From: Piscicola geometra
Lineage: Eukaryota; Annelida; Clitellata; Hirudinida; Piscicolidae
Assembly: GCA_943735955.1 (NCBI GenBank)
Contig: CALSEQ010000043.1
Coordinates: 563,001-627,000, forward strand
Length of the DNA stretch: 64,000 nt
Direction of reading: 5' to 3'
The notes below the pieces were generated by a model. It saw nothing but the letters and a program-made list of their open reading frames with translations. It made no database searches and had not been told where the DNA came from. Below are positions 47,250-61,200 of the stretch, one piece after another; position 1 is the stretch's first letter; the number at the start of each line of letters is the position of its first letter. A program made the translations under genes and the position numbers.

Positions 47250-50200
47250 ATTCTTTATCTTTACTCCCCATGCACCCCCACACCAAATCCTTTTTACCCC
47301 CCAACCAATCCTACCGGCAAATAGTTGTCCTCACTGTCTCACCCTAATCCCAACCCCACATACATGGACAGCGCGAAAGATCCATGAAGGATACACCGAA
47401 CACCCCCACTGTTGTCACACAGCGATTTGTCACTTTCTCTGAAAGTTTCATTTCGATCGATAGGTGCCTCACCACTCTGTTGATAGCCTAGACGGCTGCT
47501 TTCTCTGTTTCCCTCGCCGGAAATGTTCCCTACTCTAGGGGATTTTTCCTACGAGAACTCTGGTGCTTTTCAGAAAATTTGTTTTCTGAACACCTCAGTA
47601 TAGGATCAGAGAAGAGCTTAAGACCCCGTCGAAACTCTGTGAGTGAGCGGATCCAAACGGTCCGGCGCCCAAAAAGTCCAACCGGCAATGGCCGCAAGGT
47701 TCTTTGCTCAGTACTTCGAGGATACCGGACAAAGTGGAACAGACCTTGCTCTATGTCAACCCGGGCTAAAACCCCACAGGCTTGCATAGAGTGTAGGATC
47801 GGTCACTGCCCATGGATGCCTATGATAGGCCGCTGATCCTTACTCCCACCCACACACCTGAGACAGTCCGAGACCAATACGGCGCCAATTTTTTTACTTC
47901 TCCTTTCTTTACTCCCCATGCACCCCCACACCAAATCCTTTTTACCCCCCAACCAAACCTACCGGCAAATGGTTGTCCTCACTGTCTTACCCTAATCCCA
48001 ACCCCACACACATGGACAGCGCGAAAGATCCGTGGAGGATACACCGAACACCCTCACTGTTGTCACACAGCGATTTGTCACTTTCTCTGAAAGTTTCATT
48101 TCGATCGATAGGTGCCTCACCACTCTGTTGATAGCCTAGACGGCTGCTTTCTCTGTTTCCCTCGCCGGAAATTTTCCCTACTCTAGGGGATTTTTCCTAC
48201 GAGAACTCTGGTGCTTTTCAGAAAATTTGTTTTCTGAACACCTCAGTATAGGATCAGAGAAGAGCTTAAGAGCCCGTCGAAACTCTGTGAGTGAGCGGAT
48301 CCAAACGGTCCGGCGCCCAAAAAGTCCAACCGGCAATGGCCGCAAGGTTCTTTGCTCAGTACTTCGAGGATACCGGACAAAGTGGAACAGACCTTGCTCT
48401 ATGTCAACCTGGGCTAAAACCCCACAGGCTTGCATAGAGTGTAGGATCGGTCACTGCCCCTGGATGCCTATGATAGGCCGCTGATCCTTACTCCCAACCA
48501 CACACATGAGACAGTCCGAGGCCAAAACGGCGCCAATTTTTTTACTTCTTTATCTTTACTCCCCATGCACCCCCACACTAAATCCTTTTTACCCCCCAAC
48601 CAATCCTACCGGCAAATAGTTGTCCTCACTGTCTCACCTTAATCCCAACCCCACATACATGGACAGCGCGAAAGATCCATGAAGGATACACCGAACACCC
48701 CCACTGTTGTCACACAGCGATTTGTCACTTTCTCTGAAAGTTTCAGTTCGATCGATAGGTGCCTCACCACTCTGTTGATAGCCTAGACGGCTGCTTTCTC
48801 TGTTTCCCTCGCCGGAAATGTTCCCTACTCTAGGGGATTTTTCCTACGAGAACTCTGGTGCTTTTCAGAAAATTTGTTTTCTGAACACCTCAGTATAGGA
48901 TCAGAGAAGAGCTTAAGACCCCGTCGAAACTCTGTGAGTGAGCGGATCCAAACGGTCCGGCGCCCAAAAAGTCCAACCGGCAATGGCCGCAAGGTTCTTT
49001 GCTCAGTACTTCGAGGATACCGGACAAAGTGGAACAGACCTTGCTCTATGTCAACCCGGGCTGAAACCCCACAGGCTTGCATAGAGTGTAGGATCGGTCA
49101 CTGCCCCTGGATGCCTATGATAGGCCGCTGATCCTTACTCCCACCCACTCACCTGAGACAGTCCGAGACCAATACGGCGCCAATTTTTTTACTTCTCCTT
49201 TCTTTACTCCCCATGCACCCCCACACCAAATCCTTTTTACCCCCCAACCAAACCTACCGGCAAATGGTTGTCCTCACTGTCTTACCCTAATCCCAACCCC
49301 ACACACATGGACAGCGCGAAAGATCCGTGGAGGATACACCGAACACCCTCACTGTTGTCACACAGCGATTTGTCACTTTCTCTGAAAGTTTCATTTCGAT
49401 CGATAGGTGCCTCACCACTCTGTTGATAGCCTAGACGGCTGCTTTCTCTGTTTCCCTCGCCGGAAATTTTCCCTACTCTAGGGGATTTTTCCTACGAGAA
49501 CTCTGGTGCTTTTCAGAAAATTTGTTTTCTGAACACCTCAGTATAGGATCAGAGAAGAGCTTAAGAGCCCGTCGAAACTCTGTGAGTGAGCGGATCCAAA
49601 CGGTCCGGCGCCCAAAAAGTCCAACCGGCAATGGCCGCAAGGTTCTTTGCTCAGTACTTCGAGGATACCGGACAAAGTGGAACAGACCTTGCTCTATGTC
49701 AACCTGGGCTAAAACCCCACAGGCTTGCATAGAGTGTAGGATCGGTCACTGCCCCTGGATGCCTATGATAGGCCGCTGATCCTTACTCCCAACCACACAC
49801 ATGAGACAGTCCGAGGCCAAAACGGCGCCAATTTTTTTACTTCTTTATCTTTACTCCCCATGCACCCCCACACTAAATCCTTTTTACCCCCCAACCAATC
49901 CTACCGGCAAATAGTTGTCCTCACTGTCTCACCTTAATCCCAACCCCACATACATGGACAGCGCGAAAGATCCATGAAGGATACACCGAACACCCCCACT
50001 GTTGTCACACAGCGATTTGTCACTTTCTCTGAAAGTTTCAGTTCGATCGATAGGTGCCTCACCACTCTGTTGATAGCCTAGACGGCTGCTTTCTCTGTTT
50101 CCCTCGCCGGAAATGTTCCCTACTCTAGGGGATTTTTCCTACGAGAACTCTGGTGCTTTTCAGAAAATTTGTTTTCTGAACACCTCAGTATAGGATCAGA

Positions 50201-52390
50201 GAAGAGCTTAAGACCCCGTCGAAACTCTGTGAGTGAGCGGATCCAAACGGTCCGGCGCCCAAAAAGTCCAACCGGCAATGGCCGCAAGGTTCTTTGCTCA
50301 GTACTTCGAGGATACCGGACAAAGTGGAACAGACCTTGCTCTATGTCAACCCGGGCTGAAACCCCACAGGCTTGCATAGAGTGTAGGATCGGTCACTGCC
50401 CCTGGATGCCTATGATAGGCCGCTGATCCTTACTCCCACCCACTCACCTGAGACAGTCCGAGACCAATACGGCGCCAATTTTTTTACTTCTCCTTTCTTT
50501 ACTCCCCATGCACCCCCACACCAAATCCTTTTTACCCCCCAACCAAACCTACCGGCAAATGGTTGTCCTCACTGTCTTACCCTAATCCCAACCCCACACA
50601 CATGGACAGCGCGAAAGATCCGTGGAGGATACACCGAACACCCTCACTGTTGTCACACAGCGATTTGTCACTTTCTCTGAAAGTTTCATTTCGATCGATA
50701 GGTGCCTCACCACTCAGTTGATAGCCTAGACGGCTGCTTTCTCTGTTTCCCTCGCCGGAAATTTTCCCTACTCTAGGGGATTTTTCCTACGAGAACTCTG
50801 GTGCTTTTCAGAAAATTTGTTTTCTGAACACCTCAGTATAGGATCAGAGAAGAGCTTAAGAGCCCGTCGAAACTCTGTGAGTGAGCGGATCCAAACGGTC
50901 CGGCGCCCAAAAAGTCCAACCGGCAATGGCCGCAAGGTTCTTTGCTCAGTACTTCGAGGATACCGGACAAAGTGGAACAGACCTTGCTCTATGTCAACCT
51001 GGGCTAAAACCCCACAGGCTTGCATAGAGTGTAGGATCGGTCACTGCCCCTGGATGCCTATGATAGGCCGCTGATCCTTACTCCCAACCACACACATGAG
51101 ACAGTCCGAGGCCAAAACGGCGCCAATTTTTTTACTTCTTTATCTTTACTCCCCATGCACCCCCACACTAAATCCTTTTTACCCCCCAACCAATCCTACC
51201 GGCAAATAGTTGTCCTCACTGTCTCACCTTAATCCCAACCCCACATACATGGACAGCGCGAAAGATCCATGAAGGATACACCGAACACCCCCACTGTTGT
51301 CACACAGCGATTTGTCACTTTCTCTGAAAGTTTCAGTTTGATCGATAGGTGCCTCACCACTCTGTTGATAGCCTAGACGGCTGCTTTCTCTGTTTCCCTC
51401 GCCGGAAATGTTCCCTACTCTAGGGGATTTTTCCTACGAGAACTCTGGTGCTTTTCAGAAAATTTGTTTTCTGAACACCTCAGTATAGGATCAGAGAAGA
51501 GCTTAAGACCCCGTCGAAACTCTGTGAGTGAGCGGATCCAAACGGTCCGGCGCCCAAAAAGTCCAACCGGCAATGGCCGCAAGGTTCTTTGCTCAGTACT
51601 TCGAGGATACCGGACAAAGTGGAACAGACCTTGCTCTATGTCAACCCGGGCTGAAACCCCACAGGCTTGCATAGAGTGTAGGATCGGTCACTGCCCCTGG
51701 ATGCCTATGATAGGCCGCTGATCCTTACTCCCACCCACTCACCTGAGACAGTCCGAGACCAATACGGCGCCAATTTTTTTACTTATCCTTTCTTTACTCC
51801 CCATGCACCCCCACACCAAATCCTTTTTACCCCCCAACCAAACCTACCGGCAAATGGTTGTCCTCACTGTCTTACCCTAATCCCAACCCCACACACATGG
51901 ACAGCGCGAAAGATCCGTGGAGGATACACCGAACACCCTCACTGTTGTCACACAGCGATTTGTCACTTTCTCTGAAAGTTTCATTTCGATCGATAGGTGC
52001 CTCACCACTCTGTTGATAGCCTAGACGGCTGCTTTCTCTGTTTCCCTCGCCGGAAATTTTCCCTACTCTAGGGGATTTTTCCTACGAGAACTCTGGTGCT
52101 TTTCAGAAAATTTGTTTTCTGAACACCTCAGTATAGGATCAGAGAAGAGCTTAAGAGCCCGTCGAAACTCTGTGAGTGAGCGGATCCAAACGGTCCGGCG
52201 CCCAAAAAGTCCAACCGGCAATGGCCGCAAGGTTCTTTGCTCAGTACTTCGAGGATACCGGACAAAGTGGAACAGACCTTGCTCTATGTCAACCCGGGCT
52301 GAAACCCCACAGGCTTGCATAGAGTGTAGGATCGGTCACTGCCCCTGGATGCCTATGATAGGCCGCTGATCCTTACTCCCAACCACACAC
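47250..52390. repeat. Dimeric higher-order repeat, 1295 bp, about four copies
   Basis: Type A carries a TCCTTTCTTT spacer at 47901, 49196, 50491 and 51786. Type B carries AAATAGTTGTCC, with ATAGTTGTCC starting at 47321, 48616, 49911 and 51206. All intervals are exactly 1295 bp. Type B also has CTTAAGACCCCG and, in the later copies, TTTCAGTTCGATC and GGGCTGAAACC. The unit beginning near 52063 looks like an A/B hybrid (type A body with GGGCTGAAACC), marking a probable exchange point at the block edge. Confidence 0.9.
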
Positions 52391-54999
52391 ATGAGACAGT
52401 CCGAGGCCAAAACGGCGCCAATTTTTTTACTTCTTTATCTTTACTCCCCATGCACCCCCACACTAAATCCTTTTTACCTCCCATCCAAACCTACAGGCAA
52501 ATGGTTGTCTTCACTGTCTCACCCTAATCCCAACCCCACACACATGGACAGCGCAAAAGATCCATGGAGGATACACCGAACACCCCCACTGTTGGCACAC
52601 AGCGATTTTTCACTTTCTCTGAAAGTTTCATTTCGATCGATAGGTGCCTCATCACTCTGTTGATAGCCTAGACGGCTGCTTTCTCTGTTTCCCTCGCCGG
52701 AAATTTTCCCAACTCTAGGGGATTTTTCCTACGAGAAATCTGGTGCTTTTCAGAATATTTGTTTTTTGAACACCTCAGTATAGGATCAGAGAAGAGCTTA
52801 AGAGCCCGTCGAAACTCTGTGAGTGAGCGGATCCAAACGGTCCGGCCCCCAAAAAGTCCAACGGCAATGGCCGCAAGGTTCTTTGCTCAGTACTTCGAGG
52901 ATACCGGACAAAGTGGAACAGACCTTGCTCTATGTCAACCTGGGCTAAAACCCCACAGGCTTGCATAGAGTGTAGGATCGGTCACTGCCCCTGGATGCCT
53001 ATGATAGGCCGCTGATCCTTACTCCCAACCACACACATGAGACAGTCTGAGGCCAATACGGCGCCAAATTTTTTACTTCTTTATCTTTACTCCCCATGCA
53101 CCCCCACACTAAATCCTTTTTACCCCCCATCCAAATCTACAGGCAAATGGTTGTCTTCACTGTCTCACCCTAATCCCAACCCCACACACATGGACAGCGC
53201 AAAAGATCCATGGAGGATACACCGAACACCCCCACTGTTGTCACACAGCGATTTGTCACTTTCTCTGAAAGTTTCATTTCGATCGATAGGTGCCTCCAAC
53301 TCTGTTGATAGCCTAGACGGCTGCTTTCTCTGTTTCCCTCGCCGGAAAGTTTCCCTACTCTAGGGGATTTTTCCTACGAGAACTCTGGTGCTTTTCAGAA
53401 AATTTGTTTTCTGAACACCTCAGTATAGGATCAGAGAAGAGCTTAAGAGCCCGTCGAAACTCTGTGAGTGAGCGGATCCAAACGGTCCGGCGCCCAAAAA
53501 GTCCAACCGGCAATGGCCGCAAGGTTCTTTGCTAAGTACTTCGAGGATACCGGACAAAGTGGAACAGACCTTGCTCTATGTCAACCCGGGCTAAAACCCC
53601 ACAGGCTTGCATAGAGTGTAGGATCGGTCACTGCCCCTGGATGCCTATGATAGGCCGCTGATCCTTACTCCCACCCACACACCTGAGACAGTCCGAGACC
53701 AATACGGCGCCAATTTTTTTACTTCTTTATCTTTACTCCCCATGCACCCCCACACCAAATCCTTTTTACCCCCCAACCAATCCTACCAGCAAATGGTTGT
53801 CCTCACTGTCTCACCCTAATCCCAACCCCACACACATGTACAGCGCGAAAGATCCGTGGAGGATACACCGAACACCCTCACTGTTGTCACACAGCGATTT
53901 GTCACTTTCTCTGAAAGTTTCATTTCGATCGATAGGTGCCTCACCACTCTGTTGATAGCCTAGACGGCTGCTTTCTCTGTTTCCCTCGCCGGAAATATTC
54001 CCTACTCTAGGGGATTTTTCCTACGAGAACTCTGGTGGTTTTCAGAAAGTTTGATTTCTGAACACCTCAGTATAGGATCAGAGAAGAGCTTAAGAGCCCG
54101 TCGAAACTCTGTGAGTGAGCGGATCCAAACGGTCCGGCGCCCAAAAAGTCCAACCGGCAATGGCCGCAAGGTTCATTGCTCAGTACTTCGAGGATACCGG
54201 ACAAAGTGGAACAGACCTTGCTCTATGTCAACCCGGGCTAAAACCCCACAGGCTTGCATAGAGTGTAGGATCGGTCACTGCCCATGGATGCCTAAGATAG
54301 GCCGCTGATCCTTACTCCCACCCACACACATGAGACAGTCCGAGGCCAATACGGCGCCAATTTTTTTACTTCTTTATCTTTATTCCCCATGCACCCCCAC
54401 ACCAAATCCTTTTTACCCTCCAACCAAACCTACAGGCAAATGGTTGTCCTCACTGTCTCACCCTAATCCCAACCCCACACACATGGACAGCGCGAAAGAT
54501 CCATGGAGGATACACCGAACACCCCCACTGTTGTCACACAGCGATTTGTCACTTTCTCTGAAAGTTTCATTTCGATCGATAGGTGCCTCACCACTCTGTT
54601 GATAGCCAATACGGCTGCTTTCTCTGTTTCCCTCGCCGGAAATTTTCCCTACTCTAGGGGATTTTTCCTACGAGAACTCTGGTGCTTTTCAGAAAATTTG
54701 TTTTCTGAACACCTCAGTATAGGATCAGAGAAGAGCTTAAGAGCCCGTCGAAACTCTGTGAGTGAGCGGATCCAAACGGTCCGGCGCTCAAAAAGTCCAA
54801 CCGGCAATGGCCGCAAGGTTCTTTGCTCAGTACTTCGAGGATACCGGACAAAGTGGAACAGACCTTGCTCTATGTCAACCTGGGCTAAAACCCCACAGGC
54901 TTGCATAGAGTGTAGGATCGGTCACTGCCCCTGGATGCCTATGATAGGCCGCTGATCCTTACTCCCACCCACACACCTGAGACAGTCTGAGACCAATAC

Positions 55000-57900
55000 A
55001 ACGCCAATTTTTTTACTTCTTTATCTTTACTCCCCATGCACCCCCACACCAAATCCTTTTTACCCCCCAACCAAACCTACCGGCAAATGGTTGTCCTCAC
55101 GTCTCACCCTAATCCCAACCCCACACACATGGACAGCGCGAAAGATCCATGGAGGATACACCGAACACCCCCACTGTTGTCACACAGCGATTTGTCACTT
55201 TCTCTGAAAGTTTCATTTCGATCGATAGGTGCTTCACCACTCTGTTGATAGCCTAGACGGCTGCTTTCTCTGTTTCCCTCGCCGGAAATTTTCCCTACTC
55301 TAGGGGATTTTTCCTACGAGAACTCTGGTGCTTTTCAGAAAATTTGTTTTCTGAACACCTCAGTATAGGATCAGAGAAGAGCTTAAGAGCCCGTCGAAAC
55401 TCTGTGAGTGAGCGGATCCAAACGGTCCGGCGCCCAAAAAGTCCAACCGGCAATGGCCGCAAGGTTCTTTGCTCAGTACTTCGAGGATACCGGACAAAGT
55501 GGAACAGACCTTGCTCTATGTCAACCCGGGCTGAAACCCCACAGGCTTGCATAGAGTGTAGGATCGGTCACTGCCCCTGGATGCCTATGATAGGCCGCTG
55601 ATCCTTACTCCCACCCACTCACCTGAGACAGTCCGAGACCAATACGGCGCCAATTTTTTTACTTCTTTATCTTTACTCCCAATGCACCCCCACACCAAAT
55701 CCTTTTTACCCCCCAACCAAACCTACCGGCAAATGGTTGTCCTCACTGTCTCACCCTAATCCCAACCCCACACACATGGACAGCGCGAAAGATCCGTGGA
55801 GGATACACCGAACTGTTGTCACACAGCGATTTGTCACTTTCTCTGAAAGTTTCATTTCGATCGATAGGTGCCTCACCACTCTGTTTATAGCCTAGACGGC
55901 TTTTTTCTCTGTTTCCCTCGCCGGAAATTTTCCCTACTCTAGGGGATTTTTCCTACGAGAACTCTGGTGCTTTTCAGAAAATTTGTTTTCTGAACACCTC
56001 AGTATAGGATCAGAGAAGAGCTTAAGAGCCCGTCGAAACTCTGTGAGTGAGCGGATCGAAACGGTCCGGCGCCCAAAAAGTCCAACCGGCAATGGCCGCA
56101 AGGTTCTTTGCTCAGTACTTCGAGGATACCGGACAAAGTGGAACAGACCTTGCTCTATGTCAACCCGGGCTAAAACCCCACAGGCTTGCATAGAGTGTAG
56201 GATCGGTCACTGCCCCTGGATGCCTATGATAGGCCGCTGATCCTTACTCCCACCCACACACCTGAGACAGTCCGAGACCAATACGGCGCCAATTTTTTTA
56301 CTTATTTATCTTTACTCCCCATGCACCCCCACACCAAATCCTTTTTACCCCCCAACCAATCCTACCGGCAAATGGTTGTCCTCACTGTCTCACCCTAATC
56401 CCAACCCCACACACATGGACAGCGCGAAAGATCCGTGGAGGATACACCGAACACCCTCACTGTTGTCACCCAGCGGTTTGTCACTTTCTCTGAAAGTTTC
56501 ATTTCGATCGATAGGTGCCTCACCACTCTGTTGATAGCCTAGACGGCTGCTTTCTCTGTTTCCCTCGCCGGAAATGTTCCCTACTCTAGGGGATTTTTCC
56601 TACGAGAACTCTGGTGCTTTTCAGAAAGTTTGTTTTCTGAACACCTCAGTATAGGATCAGAGAAGAGCTTAAGAGCCCGTCGAAACTCTGTGAGTGAGCG
56701 GATCCAAACGGTCCGGCGCCCAAAAAGTCCAACCGGCAATGGCCGCAAGGTTCATTGCTCAGTACTTCGAGGATACCGGACAAAGTGGAACAGACCTTGC
56801 TCTATGTCAACCCGGGCTAAAACCCCACAGGCTTGCATAGAGTGTAGGATCGGTCACTGCCCCTGGATGCCTATGATAGGCCGCTGATCCTTACTCCCAC
56901 CCACACACATGAGACAGTCCGAAGCCAAAACGGCGCCAATTTTTTTACTTCTTTATCTTTACTCCCCAAGCACCCTCACACCAAATCCTTTTTACCCCCC
57001 AACCAAACCTACAGGCAAATGGTTGTCCTCACTGTCTTACCATAATCCCAACCCCACACACATGGACAGCGCGAAAGATCCATGGAGGATACACCGAACA
57101 CCCCCACTGTTGTCACACAGCGATTTGTCACTTTCTCTGAAAGTTTCATTTCGATCGATAGGTGCCTCACCACTCTGTTGATAGCCTAGACGGCTGCTTT
57201 CTCTGTTTCCCTCGCCGGAAATTTTCCCTACTCTAGGGGATTTTTCCTACGAGAACTCTGGTGCTTTTCAGAAAATTTGTTTTCTGAACACCTCAGTATA
57301 GGAGCAGAGAAGAGCTTAAGAGCCCGTCGAAACTCTGTGAGTGAGCGGATCCAAACGGTCCGGCGCCCAAAAAGTCCAACCGGCAATGGCCGCAAGGTTC
57401 TTTGCTCAGTACTTCGAGGATACCGGACAAAGTGGAACAGACCTTGCTCTATGTCAACCCGGGCTGAAACCCCACAGGCTTGCATAGAGTGTAGGATCGG
57501 TCACTGCCCCTGGATGCCTATGATAGGCCGCTGATCCTTACTCCCACCCACTCACCTGAGACAGTCCGAGACCAATACGGCGCCAATTTTTTTACTTCTT
57601 TATCTTTACTCCCAATGCACCCCCACACCAAATCCTTTTTACCCCCCAACCAAACCTACCGGCAAATGGTTGTCCTCACTGTCTCACCCTAATCGTAACC
57701 CCACACACATGGACAGCGCGAAAGATCCGTGGAGGATACACCGAACTGTTGTCACACAGCGATTTGTCACTTTCTCTGAAAGTTTCATTTCGATCGATAG
57801 GTGCCTCACCACTCTGTTTATAGCCTAGACGGCTGCTTTCTCTGTTTCCCTCGCCGGAAATTTTCCCTACTCTAGGGGATTTTTCCTACGAGAACTCTGG

Positions 57901-60900
57901 TGCTTTTCAGAAAATTTGTTTTCTGAACACCTCAGTATAGGATCAGAGAAGAGCTTAAGAGCCCGTCGAAACTCTGTGAGTGAGCGGATCCAAACGGTCC
58001 GGCGCCCAAAAAGTCCAACCGGCAATGGCCGCAAGGTTCTTTGCTCAGTACTTCGAGGATACCGGACAAAGTGGAACAGACCTTTTTCCATGTCAACCCG
58101 GGCTAAAACCCCACAGGCTTGCATAGAGTGTAGGATCTGTCACTGCCCCTGGATGCCTATGATAGGCCGCTGATCCTTACTCCCACCCACACACCAGAGA
58201 CAGTCCGAGACCAATACGGCGCCAATTTTTTTACTTCTTTATCTTTACTCCCCATGCACCCCCACACCAAATCCTTTTTACCCCCCAACCAATCCTACCG
58301 GCAAATGGTTGTCCTCACTGTCTCACCCTAATCCCAACCCCACACACATGGACAGCGCGAAAGATCCGTGGAGGATACACCGAACACCCTCACTGTTGTC
58401 ACCCAGCGGTTTGTCACTTTCTCTGAAAGTTTCATTTCGATCGATAGGTGCCTCACCACTCTGTTGATAGCCTAGACGGCTGCTTTCTCTGTTTCCCTCG
58501 CCGGAAATGTTCCCTACTCTAGGGGATTTTTCCTACGAGAACTCTGGTGCTTTTCAGAAAGTTTGTTTTCTGAACACCTCAGTATAGGATCAGAGAAGAG
58601 CTTAAGAGCCCGTCGAAACTCTGTGAGTGAGCGGATCCAAACGGTCCGGCGCCCAAAAAGTCCAACCGGCAATGGCCGCAAGGTTCATTGCTCAGTACTT
58701 CGAGGATACCGGACAAAGTGGAACAGACCTTGCTCTATGTCAACCCGGGCTAAAACCCCACAGGCTTGCATAGAGTGTAGGATCGGTCACTGCCCCTGGA
58801 TGCCTATGATAGGCCGCTGATCCTTACTCCCACCCACACACATGAGACAGTCCGAGGCCAAAACGGCGCCAATTTTTTTACTTCTTTATCTTTAGCCCCA
58901 AGCACCCTCACACCAAATCCTTTTTACCCCCCAACCAAACCTACAGGCAAATGGTTGTCCTCACTGTCTTACCCTAATCCCAACCCCACACACATGGACA
59001 GCGCGAAAGATCCATGGAGGATACACCGAACACCCCCACTTTTGTCACACAGCGATTTGTCACTTTCTCTGAAAGTTTCATTTCGATCGATAGGTGCCTC
59101 ACCACTCTGTTGATAGCCTAGACGGCTGCTTTCTCTGTTTCCCTCGCCGGAAATTTTCCCTACTCTAGGGGATTTTTCCTACGAGAACTCTGGTGCTTTT
59201 CAGAAAATTTGTTTTCTGAACACCTCAGTATAGGAGCAGAGAAGAGCTTAAGAGCCCGTCGAAACTCTGTGAGTGAGCGGATCCAAACGGTCCGGCGCCC
59301 AAAAAGTCCAACCGGCAATGGCCGCAAGGTTCTTTGCTCAGTACTTCGAGGATACCGGACAAAGTGGAACAGACCTTGCTCTATGTCAACCCGGGCTGAA
59401 ACCCCACAGGCTTGCATAGAGTGTAGGATCGGTCACTGCCCCTGGATGCCTATGATAGGCCGCTGATCCTTACTCCCACCCACTCACCTGAGACAGTCCG
59501 AGACCAATACGGCGCCAATTTTTTTACTTCTTTATCTTTACTCCCAATGCACCCCCACACCAAATCCTTTTTACCCCCCAACCAAACCTACCGGCAAATG
59601 GTTGTCCTCACTGTCTCACCCTAATCCCAACCCCACACACATGGACAGCGCGAAAGATCCGTGGAGGATACACCGAACTGTTGTCACACAGCGATTTGTC
59701 ACTTTCTCTGAAAGTTTCATTTCGATCGATAGGTGCCTCACCACTCTGTTTATAGCCTAGACGGCTGCTTTCTCTGTTTCCCTCGCCGGAAATTTTCCCT
59801 ACTCTAGGGGATTTTTCCTACGAGAACTCTGGTGCTTTTCAGAAAATTTGTTTTCTGAACACCTCAGTATAGGATCAGAGAAGAGCTTAAGAGCCCGTCG
59901 AAACTCTGTGAGTGAGCGGATCCAAACGGTCCGGCGCCCAAAAAGTCCAACCGGCAATGGCCGCAAGGTTCATTGCTCAGTACTTCGAGGATACCGGACA
60001 AAGTAGAACAGACCTTGCTCTATGTCAACCCGGGCTAAAACCCCACAGGCTTGCATAGAGTGTAGGATCGGTCACTGCCCATGGATGCCTATGATAGGCC
60101 GCTGATCCTTACTCCAACCCACACACCTGAGACAGTCCGAGACCAATACGGCACCAATTTTTTTACTTCTTTTTCTTTACTCCCCATGCACCCCCACACC
60201 AAATCCTTTTTACCCCCCAACCAATCCTACCGGCAAATGGTTGTCCTCACTGTCTCACCCTAATCCCAACCCCACACACATGGACAGCGCGAAAGATCCG
60301 TGGAGGATACACCGAACACCCTCACTGTTGTCACACAGCGGTTTGTCACTTTCTCTGAAAGTTTCATTTCGATCGATAGGTGCCTCACCACTCTGTTGAT
60401 AGCCTAGACGGCTGCTTTCTCTGTTTCCCTCGCCGGAAATGTTCCCTACTCTAGGGGATTTTTCCTACGAGAACTCTGGTGCTTTTCAGAAAGTTTGTTT
60501 TCTGAACACCTCAGTATAGGATCAGAGAAGAGCTTAAGAGCCCGTCGAAACTCTGTGAGTGAGCGGATCCAAACGGTCCGGCGCCCAAAAAGTCCAACCG
60601 GCAATGGCCGCAAGGTTCATTGCTCAGTACTTCGAGGATACCGGACAAAGTGGAACAGACCTTGCTCTATGTCAACCCGGGCTAAAACCCCACAGGTTTG
60701 CATAGAGTGTAGGATCGGTCACTGCCCCTGGATGCCTATGATAGGCCGCTGATCCTTACTCCCACCCACACACATGACACAGTCCGAGGCCAAAACGGCG
60801 CCAATTTTTTTACTTCTTAATCTTTACTCCCCAAGCACCCTCACACCAAATCCTTTTTACCCCCCAACCAAACCTACAGGCAAATGGTTGTCCTCACTGT

Positions 60901-61200
60901 CTTACCCTAATCCCAACCCCACACACATGGACAGCGCGAAAGATCCATGGAGGATACACCGAACACCCCCACTGTTGTCACACAGCGATTTGTCACTTTC
61001 TCTGAAAGTTTCATTTCGATCGATAGGTGCCTCACCACTCTGTTGATAGCCTAGACGGCTGCTTTCTCTGTTTCTCTCGCCGGAAATTTTCCCTACTCTA
61101 GGGGATTTTTCCTACGAGAACTCTGGTGCTTTTCAGAAAATTTGTTTTCTGAACACCTCAGTATAGGAGCAGAGAAGAGCTTAAGAGCCCGTCGAAACTC
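55000..61200. repeat. Trimeric higher-order repeat, 1932-1933 bp, about three copies
   Basis: Three independent markers give the same period. CCGAACTG (the 8-bp deletion form) is at 55808, 57741 and 59673. GGAGCAG is at 57301, 59233 and 61166. CAGCGGTTTG is at 56471, 58404 and 60336. The trimer consists of two 647-bp units and one 639-bp unit. The 639-bp form appears again near 62250, four units after the last trimer copy, outside the strict period. Confidence 0.88.
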
